DNA of 64,000 nucleotides from JALOKP01 sp963800865 (GCA_963800865.1 CAWDCL010000004.1:2170001-2234000), one strand, 5' to 3'; numbered from the stretch's first letter, positions 9,103-18,471 are shown. Notes: a model not told the origin generated them from the letters alone. A program made the numbers and translations.

Positions 9103-9804
9103 ATGCTTCGCTGCCGCGCAGTGATCTTCGACCTCGACGGCACGCTGGTGGACGCGTTCGCGGCCGTGGCGGACGCGCTGAACGCGGCGCGTGCGGCGTA
9201 CGGCCTGCCCCCGCTGCCGCTCGGGGAGGTCCGATGCCAGGTCGGTTGGGGACTCGCCGACCTGCTGACGAAGAACGTCGGACCGGAGCGCGTCGGCGAG
9301 GCGACGCGGCGGTTCGAGGAGCACTACGCGGCCCACCACCTCGACCGCACGCATCTGCTCCCCGGGGCCCGGGAGGCCCTCGAGGACCTGGCGCGGCGGG
9401 GCGCCCGGCTGGGGGTTGCTTCGAACAAGCCGCCGGCCTTCACCCTTCAACTGCTGGATCGACTCGGCCTGGCCCCGCTGCTGGGCGCCATCCTGGGGCC
9501 CGGCCCGGGGATCCCACCCAAGCCCGACCCCGCGATGCTGCGCGAGGGCTGCGCCCGGCTCGGCACCGCGCCGGCCGAAACCCTCTACGTCGGCGACATG
9601 CCGCTGGACGCGGTATCGGCGGCACGCGCCGGCATGCCGCTGCTGCTGGTGCCGACCGGGGCGGCCGGCAGCGAGGAACTCGCCCGGGTCCCGGGGGCCT
9701 CCGTGGCGCGGGACCTGCTCGACGTCGCAGCCCGGGTCGAGGTCGTCGCCCGGCCGGAGTCGCCGCGGAACCGCTCGTTGATCGGGCCCGACGATGTGGC
9801 TTGA
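9103..9804 (+). CDS. HAD-superfamily phosphatase, phosphoglycolate phosphatase-like
   Basis: The 233-residue protein has all HAD motifs: 'DLDGT' at 10-14 (nucleophile and acid Asp), 'GVASNKP' (motif II), 'PPKPDPAML' (motif III Lys) and 'YVGDMPLDAVSA' (motif IV). The helical cap between motifs I and II fits the Gph/PgmB group. Substrate specificity is not readable from motifs. A TAGCAT hexamer at 9091-9096 ends only 6 bases before ATG, so the transcript may start at or near the initiation codon. Confidence 0.85.
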   Translation: MLRCRAVIFDLDGTLVDAFAAVADALNAARAAYGLPPLPLGEVRCQVGWGLADLLTKNVGPERVGEATRRFEEHYAAHHLDRTHLLPGAREALEDLARRGARLGVASNKPPAFTLQLLDRLGLAPLLGAILGPGPGIPPKPDPAMLREGCARLGTAPAETLYVGDMPLDAVSAARAGMPLLLVPTGAAGSEELARVPGASVARDLLDVAARVEVVARPESPRNRSLIGPDDVA

Positions 9805-9858
9805 CGGCATGGGTGGAACGGAGTAGATGCTGGACGTGTCATGCACAGGGAGGTCGCG

Positions 9859-10317
9859 ATGACAGTTCGCCGGATCGTCACATGCTCGCTCCTCGGTGCG
9901 TTGCTGGTCCTCGCGGGGGCCTCGCTGGCTACCGCCGGGGAACCTCCGAAGGACCTGACCCCGCGCTACCTCGAGCCCGCACCCTGGTGGTTCACCGGCC
10001 CCAAAGGTGACACCTACCGCGCCGTGGTCGCCGGCACGCCGCACGGGCAGTTCGACGGGATCAAGCTCCCGCCGGAGATCAAGCCGGTCGACCCGGTCGG
10101 GACGAACCCCGTGCGCTCGAACAGTGCCAACCGCGGCCACGCGGCGGCGAGCAAGCCCTCGCTCTCCGGGTCGCTGGCCTCACCGGGGGCCGCCTCGATC
10201 GGTAGCGGCCCGGGCTCGCTGACCCTCGCGAGCGGGGCCACCTCCGCCCCGGCCCGGCCCGATGCCCGGGATGTGCGCCGCGAGCTGGAACAGGCGCGCC
10301 GCACGCTCGGCCTCTGA
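9859..10317 (+). CDS. Small exported protein of unknown function
   Basis: 152 residues. Residues 1-26 make a clear signal peptide ('CSLLGALLVLAGASLATAG'). The mature part begins with an aromatic patch ('APWWFTGPKGDTYR') and continues as a low-complexity Ser/Gly/Ala region ending in a short charged helix ('RRELEQARRTLG'). AGGGAGG before ATG 9859 selects this start over an ATG six codons upstream. No family recognised. It is 54 bases after the HAD gene and may be cotranscribed. Confidence 0.6.
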   Translation: MTVRRIVTCSLLGALLVLAGASLATAGEPPKDLTPRYLEPAPWWFTGPKGDTYRAVVAGTPHGQFDGIKLPPEIKPVDPVGTNPVRSNSANRGHAAASKPSLSGSLASPGAASIGSGPGSLTLASGATSAPARPDARDVRRELEQARRTLGL

Positions 10318-10323
10318 TCCGCC

Positions 10324-12768
10324 TCAGCGGCCTTTCAGGGAACCGGTCACCAACTCCGACTCCGCGGCCCACGCCGCGGGGTCGGTTTCGTTTCCGGGGG
10401 TCAGCAGGACCAGGAACGCCCCCCCCTCCGTGACGAGCACCGCGGCGCGGCGCGGCGGCCCCCCGGTCTCCCGCTCCGGAGGGAACTCCGCGCGTTCCAG
10501 GGTTCGGCCCTTGAGAGGACGCATCGGCTGCCATGGCCGCGCCGGCGGGCCCCAGTCCAGTTCCAGTTCCCGGCGACGGGGCTCGACCTCCGCGGCTGAC
10601 CCGAGCCGGAAGACGACGATCAGCGATCCGCGGTCGTTCCGGAGCGTGACCGGGAAACCGTCCGCGCTCGTGCCGCTGAGGCTCGCCCGGTACCCGCGCG
10701 GCACGAGGAACCGGATCCCTTCGCCCACGAGCGTCCCCTCCCGCGGATCGGCGGGAGAGTGCGAGGCGGCCTGGCGGTCCAGCCTGACCCGGTAGCGGCG
10801 CGCCAGGTCGTAGGGCGGCGGCGGCGGCTCGGATTCTCCTTCGCGCGCGGTGATGGCGATCCAGAGCGGCGCGAGGCTCTTCTCGCCGGCGGCGATCGGG
10901 AGGGCGACTTCCACCTCGCGGGCGCCGACCCGGACGCGATGCACGAACCAGGTTCCGGGGAACGCGCCCCCGCCGAACCGCGCCGTGGTCGCCTCGCCGG
11001 CCAGCCCGGCGGCCCGGCGGGCCGGCGTAAGGTCGGCACTCGCCAGGCGGCGCGCTCCCGGATCGGTCCGGGGAGGAGCGATCCCGGGATCGCCCCCCGC
11101 CGCGGACGGTGCGGCAGTGCTCTTCACGTCGACCCAGCCGGCCCAGCCGGCGCCACCGATCCGGACGGCCGTGCCGGCCTGGTCCTCGAACGAGCCGCGA
11201 AGCCAGAGGACGGTATCGGGACCCACGGATTCGTCGCGGAAGCCGCGGTCGACGCGGACCGCGACGACGCCGGGCGGGAGCTCGATCACCAACCCCTCCC
11301 CGGCCCCGATCCGACGCCACGGCTCCTCGCGCTCGCGGTGCGTGCGCTCGGCCAGGAAGGCGGCCGGAATCGGCCAGTCGCAGGCGGCAGCGAGCGGGCC
11401 GCCCGGCGGGGCCGCGGCCGGCTCGAGGGCGGCGGCCTGCTCGGCCAGCGCCCGCGCCGCGACGTCGCGGCATCCGTCGCCGCAGCCGGCACTGCCGGCC
11501 AGGCCGACCGCCCAGATCTCGCGGGCGCCGGCCGGATCGGACGACGCGAGCCGGAACACGGTGACCCCCGTCCGCCCCTCGGCTCCCAGGGAGACGCTCC
11601 AGCGGCTCCGCTCGCAGCGCGTCCCCGCCCGCTCCGGGAGGCACGGCCCGGGGGCCTGCTCGCGCTGCGGCTCGCGTCCCGCCAGCAGCGTCTCGCGCAC
11701 GAATCGCTCGTTCCCCGCCGCGTCGTCCGTCCACGGGCGGCCGGGGTCGAAGACCGCGAGCTGGGTGTCCCCCGGGAAGCGCCGAAGCAGCGCGGCCGGC
11801 GGAACGCCGCCGGTGCCGGCGGGCGGCACGACGCTGCTCCAGCCCGGGCGCAGCGGCACGCGTCCCCACTCCCCCTCGATCACGGCGGCAGGCGGCACCG
11901 CGAGCAGTTCGCCCAGGCGGGCGGCGATCGCATCCGGGTCCTCGTCGGGTTCCGCCGCGAGGGCAGCCAGCGCCAGGTCCGCCAGGCCCTGTCGTGCCGC
12001 GTCGTCCGTCCAGCCCTTCCCCGCCGCCAGCGAGGCAGCGATCCGGCGCGCCGCGGGCTCCTGCTCCGCGATCCGCGTCGCGAGCCGTGCCGCCTGCGCC
12101 TGGCTTTCCGCGTCCCGCGCTTCGGCCAGCAGCGCCAGTGCCGCGCGCCAGAGTCCGGCCTGCTCCAGGTCGCGCGCCAGCTTCATCCGGCGAATCGCCG
12201 GCTCCCCGCCCAGTGCGAGGGCCTGCTCCTCGTCGTAGGCCGCGAGCAGCAGGTCGCCCCGCTCGCGCCGTGCGGCGGCCGCTTCGGCCCAGGCGCGGTA
12301 GTCCGAGGGCCGCTCCGCCACCGCCGCCTCCGCCCGCGCCGGCGCGCCGGTGCCGCCTCCAGCCGGCGGATCGCAGATCACCGCGAGCGCGCGGCGCGCC
12401 GCCTCGTCGGCGGCCCCGGCCTGCTCCGCGGTGTCCGCCGTGCGCGCCGCGACGAGCGCGGCGAAGCGTGCGCCGTCGCGGTCGCAGGTCGCGATCCGCG
12501 CCGCCGCCAGGGCGATCCACGCCGCAGCGTCGAGCGGATCGGCCGCGACGGCGCGCTCCAGCAGCGGCTCGGCCTCGGTGACGCGACCGTCGCGCAAGGC
12601 GGACGCACCGCGGCCGTACAGGTCGATCGACACGAGGCGGCCCGGGTGCGGCGTGTCGAGCCGCGAAGCGCCTGCCGACGGCTCCCCCGCCGCGGCGCGC
12701 GCGGATCCGATCGCCGCGACGATCGCGCACGCGGCCACCGCGCCCCATCGCCGCCCGGAGAGGCTCAT
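10324..12768 (-). CDS. Large exported protein with N-terminal TPR-like region, unknown function
   Basis: The 814-residue protein has a signal peptide (about 1-27). Residues about 45-240 hold Ala/Leu-rich helical pairs ('AEPLLERAVAADPLDAAAWI') typical of TPR units. The remaining ~550 residues alternate beta-like segments with Pro/Gly/Arg stretches and include scattered Cys ('SAGCGDGCRDVA'). I recognise no enzymatic motif. It begins 6 bases after cysQ and is probably in the same transcript. Its opposite strand has a long spurious open frame caused by GC-rich codon bias. Confidence 0.65.
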   Translation of the reverse strand: MSLSGRRWGAVAACAIVAAIGSARAAAGEPSAGASRLDTPHPGRLVSIDLYGRGASALRDGRVTEAEPLLERAVAADPLDAAAWIALAAARIATCDRDGARFAALVAARTADTAEQAGAADEAARRALAVICDPPAGGGTGAPARAEAAVAERPSDYRAWAEAAAARRERGDLLLAAYDEEQALALGGEPAIRRMKLARDLEQAGLWRAALALLAEARDAESQAQAARLATRIAEQEPAARRIAASLAAGKGWTDDAARQGLADLALAALAAEPDEDPDAIAARLGELLAVPPAAVIEGEWGRVPLRPGWSSVVPPAGTGGVPPAALLRRFPGDTQLAVFDPGRPWTDDAAGNERFVRETLLAGREPQREQAPGPCLPERAGTRCERSRWSVSLGAEGRTGVTVFRLASSDPAGAREIWAVGLAGSAGCGDGCRDVAARALAEQAAALEPAAAPPGGPLAAACDWPIPAAFLAERTHREREEPWRRIGAGEGLVIELPPGVVAVRVDRGFRDESVGPDTVLWLRGSFEDQAGTAVRIGGAGWAGWVDVKSTAAPSAAGGDPGIAPPRTDPGARRLASADLTPARRAAGLAGEATTARFGGGAFPGTWFVHRVRVGAREVEVALPIAAGEKSLAPLWIAITAREGESEPPPPPYDLARRYRVRLDRQAASHSPADPREGTLVGEGIRFLVPRGYRASLSGTSADGFPVTLRNDRGSLIVVFRLGSAAEVEPRRRELELDWGPPARPWQPMRPLKGRTLERAEFPPERETGGPPRRAAVLVTEGGAFLVLLTPGNETDPAAWAAESELVTGSLKGR

Positions 12769-12774
12769 CGCGCG

Positions 12775-13608
12775 CTATCCCGCCGCCGCCGGAGCCTCCG
12801 GAACGACGGCGGCGACCGCTTCGACCGCGCCCGCGAGCAGCGCCCGGCGGGCGGCCAGCAATCCGCAGCGGTTCGTGGTGGCCTCGGTGTTGTAGGGCAC
12901 GGCCCGCCCCCGCACGTCGGTGAAGACGCCCCCCGCGAGGCGCATCAACGCGTCCGGGGCGCAGGCGTCCCAGTGCCGCGAGCGCCGGCCGAGCGTGACG
13001 TAGAGGTCCGCCTCGCCGGTCAGGACCAGCATCGCCTTGCGACCGACCGACCCCGACGCGACGATCCGCGAAGCGCCCAGCCGCCGCGCCACCTCGCGCG
13101 TCCGCGACCCGGCGTGACTGCGGCTCAGCGCGACGACCGGACCGCGGCCCTCCGGAATCCCGTCCGGGAGCGGGGCCAGGGGGCGCCAGCCCTGCGGGTC
13201 GAGCAGTTCGACCCCGTGTCCTTCCGCGCCGAAAACCGTGCGCCGCTCCGGCGGGAGGTGGATCACCCCGAGCACCGGCCGGCCCTCGACCGCGAGCCCG
13301 ATCATGACCGCGAACTCGGGGACGGCGTCCACGAACTGGCGGGTGCCGTCGAGCGGATCGACGAGCCAGAGCCGTCGCGTCCCGAGACGGCCCAGGTCGT
13401 CCGGCGTTTCCTCGCTCAGGATCGCGTCCCCGGGGAACGCCTCGGCCAGCCCGTCCCGGATCAGGCGGTCGGCACGCCGGTCGCTCTCCGTGACGGGTCC
13501 CTCGTCGCCGGGCTTGAAATCGACCGCGAAGGCGGTGCCGAAAGCGCGCTGGATCTCGTCGCCGGCGCGCCGGGCCAGCTCGACCGCTATCTCCAGCTCG
13601 CGTTGCAC
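12775..13608 (-). CDS. cysQ: Inositol-monophosphatase-family 3'(2'),5'-bisphosphate nucleotidase
   Basis: The 277-residue protein shows the Mg/Li-dependent phosphatase signature: 'SEE' at 65-67, 'DPLDGT' at 84-89 and 'WDACAPDALMRLAGG' with metal-ligand Asp D214. The insertion 'DGTRQFVD' and the overall length favour CysQ (PAP phosphatase) over SuhB. CysQ removes 3'-phosphoadenosine 5'-phosphate left by sulfate assimilation and sulfotransfer. GTG start. A TACAAT hexamer on the coding strand (13620-13615) lies 6 bases upstream, so a leaderless transcript is possible besides read-through from the DUF1573 gene 19 bases upstream. Confidence 0.85.
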   Translation of the reverse strand: MQRELEIAVELARRAGDEIQRAFGTAFAVDFKPGDEGPVTESDRRADRLIRDGLAEAFPGDAILSEETPDDLGRLGTRRLWLVDPLDGTRQFVDAVPEFAVMIGLAVEGRPVLGVIHLPPERRTVFGAEGHGVELLDPQGWRPLAPLPDGIPEGRGPVVALSRSHAGSRTREVARRLGASRIVASGSVGRKAMLVLTGEADLYVTLGRRSRHWDACAPDALMRLAGGVFTDVRGRAVPYNTEATTNRCGLLAARRALLAGAVEAVAAVVPEAPAAAG

Positions 13609-13627
13609 GCCGTGATTGTAGCGCGCG

Positions 13628-14398
13628 TCAGGAGGGTTTCCCGGGACGCGCCGCGCCGGCCGGTTCCTTCACGGTCGCGACGATGCGCAGGACCGAGCCG
13701 GCCGTCGCCGCCGGATCGCTGGTCGAGACGCTGATCTCCGACTTGAAGGTCCCGACGGGTGCGCCGGGCGCGAGCTCGATGGTGACCCAGTAGTCGCCCG
13801 GGCGTTCGATGAGCGCCGCCCGGACCTCGCCGGTCGCCGAGGCCGTCGCCTTGGAGGGTTCGAGGGACACTTTCAAGTTCGGGTTCGAAGAGCTGACGCC
13901 CAGCACCTTGAGACCGTCCAGGTGCGGGCGCACGAGGATCTTCTCGGTCCGTCCCTCGCCCTGGAGGGTGTAGATGTAGACCTGCGCGCGCGGCAGGAAC
14001 TCGAGCGGGGTGACGATGTTGAGCTTCATCTGCAGCACCGTGCGCTCGGCCTCCGGAGCATCGGTCATCACGGTGATCGTCTTCGAGGCCTTGCCCGACG
14101 CGAGGGTCTTGGTCTCGATCTTGAACTGGATCGTGCCGACGCCGCCGGGAGGGATCGGCGTCTTCGTGTAGTCGAGGATCGTGCAGCCGCAGGTGGGGTG
14201 AACCTCGATGATCGTAAGCGGCTCGTCGCCATCGTTCTTCACCTGGAACACGTGCTCGATGACGCCGCCGTGCTGCACGTCCCCGGCGTCGAACGCGCGC
14301 TCGGGGAAGGACGCCTTTTTCTCCGCCTGCGCCGGCGCGAAGGCCGCCATCGCCAGCACGAAACCCGTCAGCAGGACCGTCGACAAGCTGCGCAGCAT
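13628..14398 (-). CDS. Exported DUF1573-domain protein
   Basis: 256 residues with a signal peptide (1-25, 'AMAAFAPAQA'). A DUF1573/ASH-like beta-sandwich follows: 'HGGVIEHVFQVKNDGDEPLTI' leads to the family hallmark 'PTCGCT' with C70 and C72. A second immunoglobulin-like domain fills 130-250. These periplasmic or surface proteins are common in Bacteroidetes and Acidobacteria; their biochemical role is not established. AGGAG precedes ATG 14398; longer in-frame starts would put the signal peptide in the interior, so they are rejected. Confidence 0.82.
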   Translation of the reverse strand: MLRSLSTVLLTGFVLAMAAFAPAQAEKKASFPERAFDAGDVQHGGVIEHVFQVKNDGDEPLTIIEVHPTCGCTILDYTKTPIPPGGVGTIQFKIETKTLASGKASKTITVMTDAPEAERTVLQMKLNIVTPLEFLPRAQVYIYTLQGEGRTEKILVRPHLDGLKVLGVSSSNPNLKVSLEPSKATASATGEVRAALIERPGDYWVTIELAPGAPVGTFKSEISVSTSDPAATAGSVLRIVATVKEPAGAARPGKPS

Positions 14399-14585
14399 CG
14401 ATTCGCTCCTCGTGGCGCGGGCCCGGCCCGCGGGGATTGAAGATACCGGGAGCCGCTCCGCGGCGCCCGCGCGCGGTAGCGAGGCGCGGCACGGCCCCCC
14501 GGGCCGCCGGCTAACTGACTGCAAGTCAAGGGCTTGGCCGGCCCTCGAGCGCACGGCACGGATCGAAGCCGGCCGCGCCGGCCGC

Positions 14586-15794
14586 TCACGACGCTGGCGG
14601 AGCGGAAGCGAGCGCCCGGAGCGCCGCCCGGAACGGTCCGTCCAGGAGTTCGGCCTGCCAGCGCCGCAGGCCGGCCGCCACCAGCCCGGCGAAGTCGTCC
14701 GGGGGGGCGTGGGCCGCCGCCTGCAGCGCCGCGCTGGTGCATAGCTGGCTCGGTGGCAGACCGAGTTCCAGGGCCACCCGATCCCGGGCCTGGCGCAGCG
14801 CCTCCAGCCGGCGCCGCTCGTCGCGGGCCGGCTTGGGCGGGCGTTCCGGCCGCTCCGCCGGGCGCGGTGGCGCCGCACGCCCGCGCCCGACCGCGTCGGC
14901 GAGGGCGCGCGCGTAGCGGCCCATCACCCGCGCCGGCACACCGGCCGCGGCCAGGTCCGGCGGCGCGTCTTCCGGTTGCCGCGCCAGCGCGACGAGCGGT
15001 TCCAGCGCGATGACATGGATCGCCGGTACCGCGCGCGAGGCGGCCTCCCGCTCGCGCCAGAGCAGCAGCTCGGCCAGCGCCGCCCGCGCCCGCGGCGAAA
15101 GCGCCTGAGCCCCTTTCGCGCGCAACAGCAGCTGGCCGGCATCGGGCGGCGCCGTGTCGCCCGGCTCGACCTCCTCCAGCCTGCGGCACTCCTCGTCGAG
15201 CCACGCGCTCCGCCCCAGTGCGGCCAGGCGTGCCCCGAGCGCGTCGCGCATCGCGAACAGCACCCGCACGTCCTCGCGCGCGTATTCCAGCGCCGTCGCG
15301 GAGAGCGGCCGGCGCGCCCAGTCGGTGCGCTGCGCGCGCTTGTCGAGCGTCACGCCCGCCAGCGCTCCTGCGAGCGCCGCGAGGCCGGTCTGCTGCTCGC
15401 CCACGAGCTGCGCGGCCCGCTGCGAGTCCCACAGCCCGCGCAGGGCGATCCCGGCGTCGCGCTTGAGCAGCCGCACGTCGTAGTCGGCGCCGTGCACGAT
15501 CGTCTCGAGCGCCGGATCTTCGAGCGGACCGCCCAGCGGCCCGAGCCGGCCGGCGAGCGCGAGCGGATCGACGAGCGCGCCGGCGAGGCCGCCCGGCTCC
15601 TCCCAGGCCAGCTGGATCAGGCAGAGGCGGGGCCGGTAGGCGCTGAACCCGTCGGCCTCGGTGTCGAGCGCGAGCCGGGTCGCGCCGCGCAGCCGCCGGA
15701 CGAGCGCGTCGAGCCCGGCCGGCTCGGCGACCCAGTCTGCCGCCGCCCGCTCCACGCCCCCATCGCGCTCGCTTGCCCCCTCGACGCCGGTCAC
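14586..15794 (-). CDS. rnd: Ribonuclease D-like 3'-5' exoribonuclease
   Basis: The 402-residue DEDD exonuclease has motif I 'LALDTEADGF' (D44, E46), motif II 'IVHGADYDVRLL' and motif III 'YAREDVRVLF' (DEDDy type). An HRDC-like helical domain follows at about 220-310. RNase D trims tRNA 3' ends and other structured RNAs. The start is GTG 15794; it is divergent from the LOG gene with only 29 bases between start codons. The last ~100 residues are Arg/Pro-rich and poorly conserved in appearance. Confidence 0.88.
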   Translation of the reverse strand: MTGVEGASERDGGVERAAADWVAEPAGLDALVRRLRGATRLALDTEADGFSAYRPRLCLIQLAWEEPGGLAGALVDPLALAGRLGPLGGPLEDPALETIVHGADYDVRLLKRDAGIALRGLWDSQRAAQLVGEQQTGLAALAGALAGVTLDKRAQRTDWARRPLSATALEYAREDVRVLFAMRDALGARLAALGRSAWLDEECRRLEEVEPGDTAPPDAGQLLLRAKGAQALSPRARAALAELLLWREREAASRAVPAIHVIALEPLVALARQPEDAPPDLAAAGVPARVMGRYARALADAVGRGRAAPPRPAERPERPPKPARDERRRLEALRQARDRVALELGLPPSQLCTSAALQAAAHAPPDDFAGLVAAGLRRWQAELLDGPFRAALRALASAPPAS

Positions 15795-15823
15795 TTAGTG
15801 TCTCCTCCTCCCCGGGAAACGAC

Positions 15824-16567
15824 ATGAACCAGAAGAACAAGGGGCCCGTCAAGGCCTACCGGAACGCGGAGTTCCTCAACAGCCGCGACGCCCGGATCAT
15901 CCGCCTGCTGGCCGAGTACCTCGAGCCCGCCTACCGCTTCGAGCGCTACAACGTCGAGGACACCATCGTCTTCTTCGGCTCCGCGCGCGCCACGCCCGAG
16001 GACGATCCCAACCCGCGCCTGGCGCGCTACTACCGCGATGCCGAGGAACTCGCCTTCCGGATGACCGAGTGGTCGAAGGCGCTGGGCCATCCGCGGCGGC
16101 GCTTCATCATCGCCTCCGGCGGCGGGCCCGGGATCATGGAGGCGGCCAACCGCGGCGCCTCCCGGGCGCGCGGGCTGTCGATCGGGCTGGGGATCAGCCT
16201 GCCCCACGAACAGGGGATCAACGAGTTCGTCTCGCACGAGCTGGCGTTCGAGTTCCACTACTTCTTCCTGCGCAAGTTCTGGTTCGTCTACCTGGCCAAG
16301 GCGCTGATCGTCTTTCCGGGCGGCTTCGGCACGCTGGACGAGCTGTTCGAGGTCCTGACTCTCGTCCAGACCGGAAAGACCTCGACCCCCCGCCCGATCG
16401 TCCTCTACGGCCGCGACTTCTGGGACGCGGTCGTGAACTGGGACCTGCTGGTCGAGTGGGGGGTGATCGACCGCCCCGATCTCGACCTCTTCCGGGTCGT
16501 GGACAGCGTGGACGAGGCCTTCGCCTACCTGGCCGAGGAGCTGGCCCGCCGCTACGACCTGGGGTGA
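15824..16567 (+). CDS. LOG-family nucleoside-5'-monophosphate phosphoribohydrolase
   Basis: The 247-residue protein carries both LOG signatures: 'GGGPGIMEA' at 99-107 and 'PGGFGTLDE' at 165-173. These form the nucleotide pocket that cleaves the N-glycosidic bond of (cytokinin) ribotides or AMP. The long N-terminal extension with 'VFFGSARATPEDDP' places it in the larger (type II) LOG branch; physiological substrates in bacteria are often unknown. ATG 15824 gives the best match; a longer start at 15773 would overlap rnd. Confidence 0.87.
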   Translation: MNQKNKGPVKAYRNAEFLNSRDARIIRLLAEYLEPAYRFERYNVEDTIVFFGSARATPEDDPNPRLARYYRDAEELAFRMTEWSKALGHPRRRFIIASGGGPGIMEAANRGASRARGLSIGLGISLPHEQGINEFVSHELAFEFHYFFLRKFWFVYLAKALIVFPGGFGTLDELFEVLTLVQTGKTSTPRPIVLYGRDFWDAVVNWDLLVEWGVIDRPDLDLFRVVDSVDEAFAYLAEELARRYDLG

Positions 16568-16677
16568 GCCGGGCGGGCGGCCGGAACCGCGCGCTTGCCG
16601 GGCCCCCGTCCGATGCGGGAGAATCCGCCGTCGGCGCGCCGGCCGCCCCGCCGTGGCGCGCGTGGAGAGGACCGTTC

Positions 16678-17256
16678 ATGAAGCGTCGCTTGCTGGTTGC
16701 GGGCCTGGTGCTGGTCGGCGGTTTGCTGCTCACGCTCTCCCCGGCCGTGGCCCAGGAGAAGAAGTTCGAGGTCGGCGCCGGGATCCAGTACAACCTGTTC
16801 AACGCCCAGATCGCGTCCGATCCCTCCCCCGGCTGGCACGCGCGCTTCGACTGGTACTTCAAGCCGCGCTGGGCGGTCGGACTCTACTACGAGAGCACCT
16901 CGGGCTCGGACAACCTGCTGAACGACGGCGGTTTCGACCTGACGCTCAACTTCTACGGGGTGCGCGGCACGTGGCTCCTGGGCGACACTCCGGCGTTCCA
17001 GATGCTGCTGTTTGCAGGCCTGGGCACCGGGAACATGAACTACGAGAACCCGAAGATCGACTCCGGCGTGCCGGACTCGACGGACATCCAGTACTGGTAC
17101 GACTTCGGTGCGGGGGTCCAGTTCGCCGCCGGCCAGCGCTGGCGCTTCCGGATCGACATCGCTTTCCGCCGCTTCACACCGGACGGTTCGAACCTGCTCG
17201 CCTCTTCGGGGGCGGCCATCCTCGTCCCGGCCGTCGAGGCCGCCTTCCGCTTCTGA
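16678..17256 (+). CDS. Small outer-membrane beta-barrel protein
   Basis: 192 residues. Signal peptide 1-25 ('LLLTLSPAVAQ'), then alternating amphipathic strands with many aromatics ('WHARFDWYFKPRWAVGLYYE', 'MLLFAGLGTG', 'WRFRIDIAFRRF') and a terminal Phe ('AAFRF'), the classical C-terminal signal for BAM insertion. It resembles OmpW/OmpA-like 8-strand barrels in size. No ligand is known. GGAGAGG precedes ATG 16678, which fixes the start in a frame open much further upstream. Confidence 0.8.
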   Translation: MKRRLLVAGLVLVGGLLLTLSPAVAQEKKFEVGAGIQYNLFNAQIASDPSPGWHARFDWYFKPRWAVGLYYESTSGSDNLLNDGGFDLTLNFYGVRGTWLLGDTPAFQMLLFAGLGTGNMNYENPKIDSGVPDSTDIQYWYDFGAGVQFAAGQRWRFRIDIAFRRFTPDGSNLLASSGAAILVPAVEAAFRF

Positions 17257-17308
17257 GCGGGGGCGCCGCCGACGGGCAGCACGGGCCGGGATCGCGCGAG
17301 GGCGACCG

Positions 17309-18457
17309 ATGAGCGACCCCGCGGCCGACCGGCCCGCCCCGCCGCCTGCCCCCCCCGGAGCACGGCACTTCGAGGACTCCGTCCCGTTTCGCACCGTACA
17401 TGGCGCGGAACTGCCCGGCTACGGGCTCGCCTACGAGACCTGGGGCAACCTTGCGCCGGGGCGCGACAACGCGATCCTGCTCTGCACCGGCCTCTCCGCA
17501 TCCTCGCATGCCCGCAGCAGCGCCGCCGATCCGTCGCCGGGCTGGTGGGAGCGGATGATCGGCGACGGCGCCGCGCTGGACACGCGCCGCTACTTCGTCA
17601 TCTGCACGAACGTGCTCGGCGGTTGCTTCGGCTCGACCGGACCGGCCTCCCCTGCTCCCGAGGACGGCCGGCCCTACGGGCTGCGCTTTCCGCTGGTCAC
17701 CGTCTCCGACTTCGTCGGCGCCCAGGCCCGACTGCTCGATCACCTCGGGATCGAGCGGCTGCACGCGGTCGTCGGCTCGTCGATGGGCGGGATGCAGGCC
17801 CTCGCGCTCGGCGCGCTCTTCCCGGGACGCACCGCGCGCGTCGTCGGGATCTCGGCCCCCGGCCGGTCCTACCCGCTGTCGATCGCGCTGCGTTTCGTGC
17901 AGCGCCAGGCGGTGATGCGCGACCCGGCCTGGAACGGCGGCCGGTACGAGCCCGGGGCCGGACCGGTCGACGGCCTCCGTCTCGCCCGCGAGATCGGGAC
18001 GATCAGCTACCGCTCGGGGCCCGAGTGGGACCAGCGCTTCGGGCGCGAGCGGCTGCGGGACATCCCGAGCGATGTCGGCCCGGACTTCCAGGTCGAGGCC
18101 TACCTGGTGCGCCAGGGCGAGCGCCTGGTCGAGAGCGGCTTCGATCCCAACTCGTTCCTCTACCTGTCGAAGGCGATGGACCTGTTCGATCTCGGCGACG
18201 GGGCGCCCTCCTACGAGGAAGGGATCGCCCGGATCCACGCCCGCACGCTCGTCGTCGGCGTCACGACCGACCTGCTGTTCCCGATCCAGCAGCAGGAGGA
18301 GCTGGCGCGGATCCTGCGCGAGTGCGGCCGGGAGGCGCGCTTCGTGCGGCTCGACACGGTCTACGGGCACGACGCCTTCCTGATCGACGTCGAGCGGTTC
18401 GCGGCGATCCTGCGGCCGTTTCTCGACGAGCCGGCGCCGCGGCGAAGCGGCCGCTAG
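17309..18457 (+). CDS. metX: Homoserine O-acyltransferase (MetX type)
   Basis: The 382-residue alpha/beta-hydrolase-fold enzyme acylates homoserine, the first committed methionine step. The nucleophile elbow 'VVGSSMGGMQ' gives S158; the triad is completed by D321 ('VGVTTDLLFP') and H354 ('YGHDAFLID'). 'GGCFGSTGP' near 104-112 is the family oxyanion region. MetX proteins may use acetyl- or succinyl-CoA, and I cannot tell which. No metY/metZ is adjacent. It depends on the aspartate semialdehyde made by lysC-asd. Confidence 0.92.
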   Translation: MSDPAADRPAPPPAPPGARHFEDSVPFRTVHGAELPGYGLAYETWGNLAPGRDNAILLCTGLSASSHARSSAADPSPGWWERMIGDGAALDTRRYFVICTNVLGGCFGSTGPASPAPEDGRPYGLRFPLVTVSDFVGAQARLLDHLGIERLHAVVGSSMGGMQALALGALFPGRTARVVGISAPGRSYPLSIALRFVQRQAVMRDPAWNGGRYEPGAGPVDGLRLAREIGTISYRSGPEWDQRFGRERLRDIPSDVGPDFQVEAYLVRQGERLVESGFDPNSFLYLSKAMDLFDLGDGAPSYEEGIARIHARTLVVGVTTDLLFPIQQQEELARILRECGREARFVRLDTVYGHDAFLIDVERFAAILRPFLDEPAPRRSGR

Positions 18458-18471
18458 CGCCGATCAGGCGC
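18457..18471. terminator. Short hairpin between convergent metX and GT2 gene
   Basis: GCGCC-GATCA-GGCGC forms a 5-bp stem with a 5-base loop overlapping the last base of metX and the stop of the opposing gene. There is no T-tract, so it could act as a weak bidirectional terminator only. Confidence 0.3.

Noticed and set aside
10759..13734. Very long plus-strand open frame opposite cysQ and the 814-residue gene
   Set aside because: Arg/Pro/Gly-rich nonsense without motifs or signal; the minus strand has recognisable genes. Antisense open frames are expected at this GC content.
14500..14545. Anticodon-arm-like GACTGCAAGTC between the DUF1573 and rnd genes, possible tRNA-Cys
   Set aside because: The anticodon stem pairs only three bases and no acceptor, D or T arm can be drawn around it.
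16069..17256. A longer start for the beta-barrel gene giving 395 residues
   Set aside because: The extension overlaps the LOG gene in another frame and would place the clear signal peptide in mid-protein.
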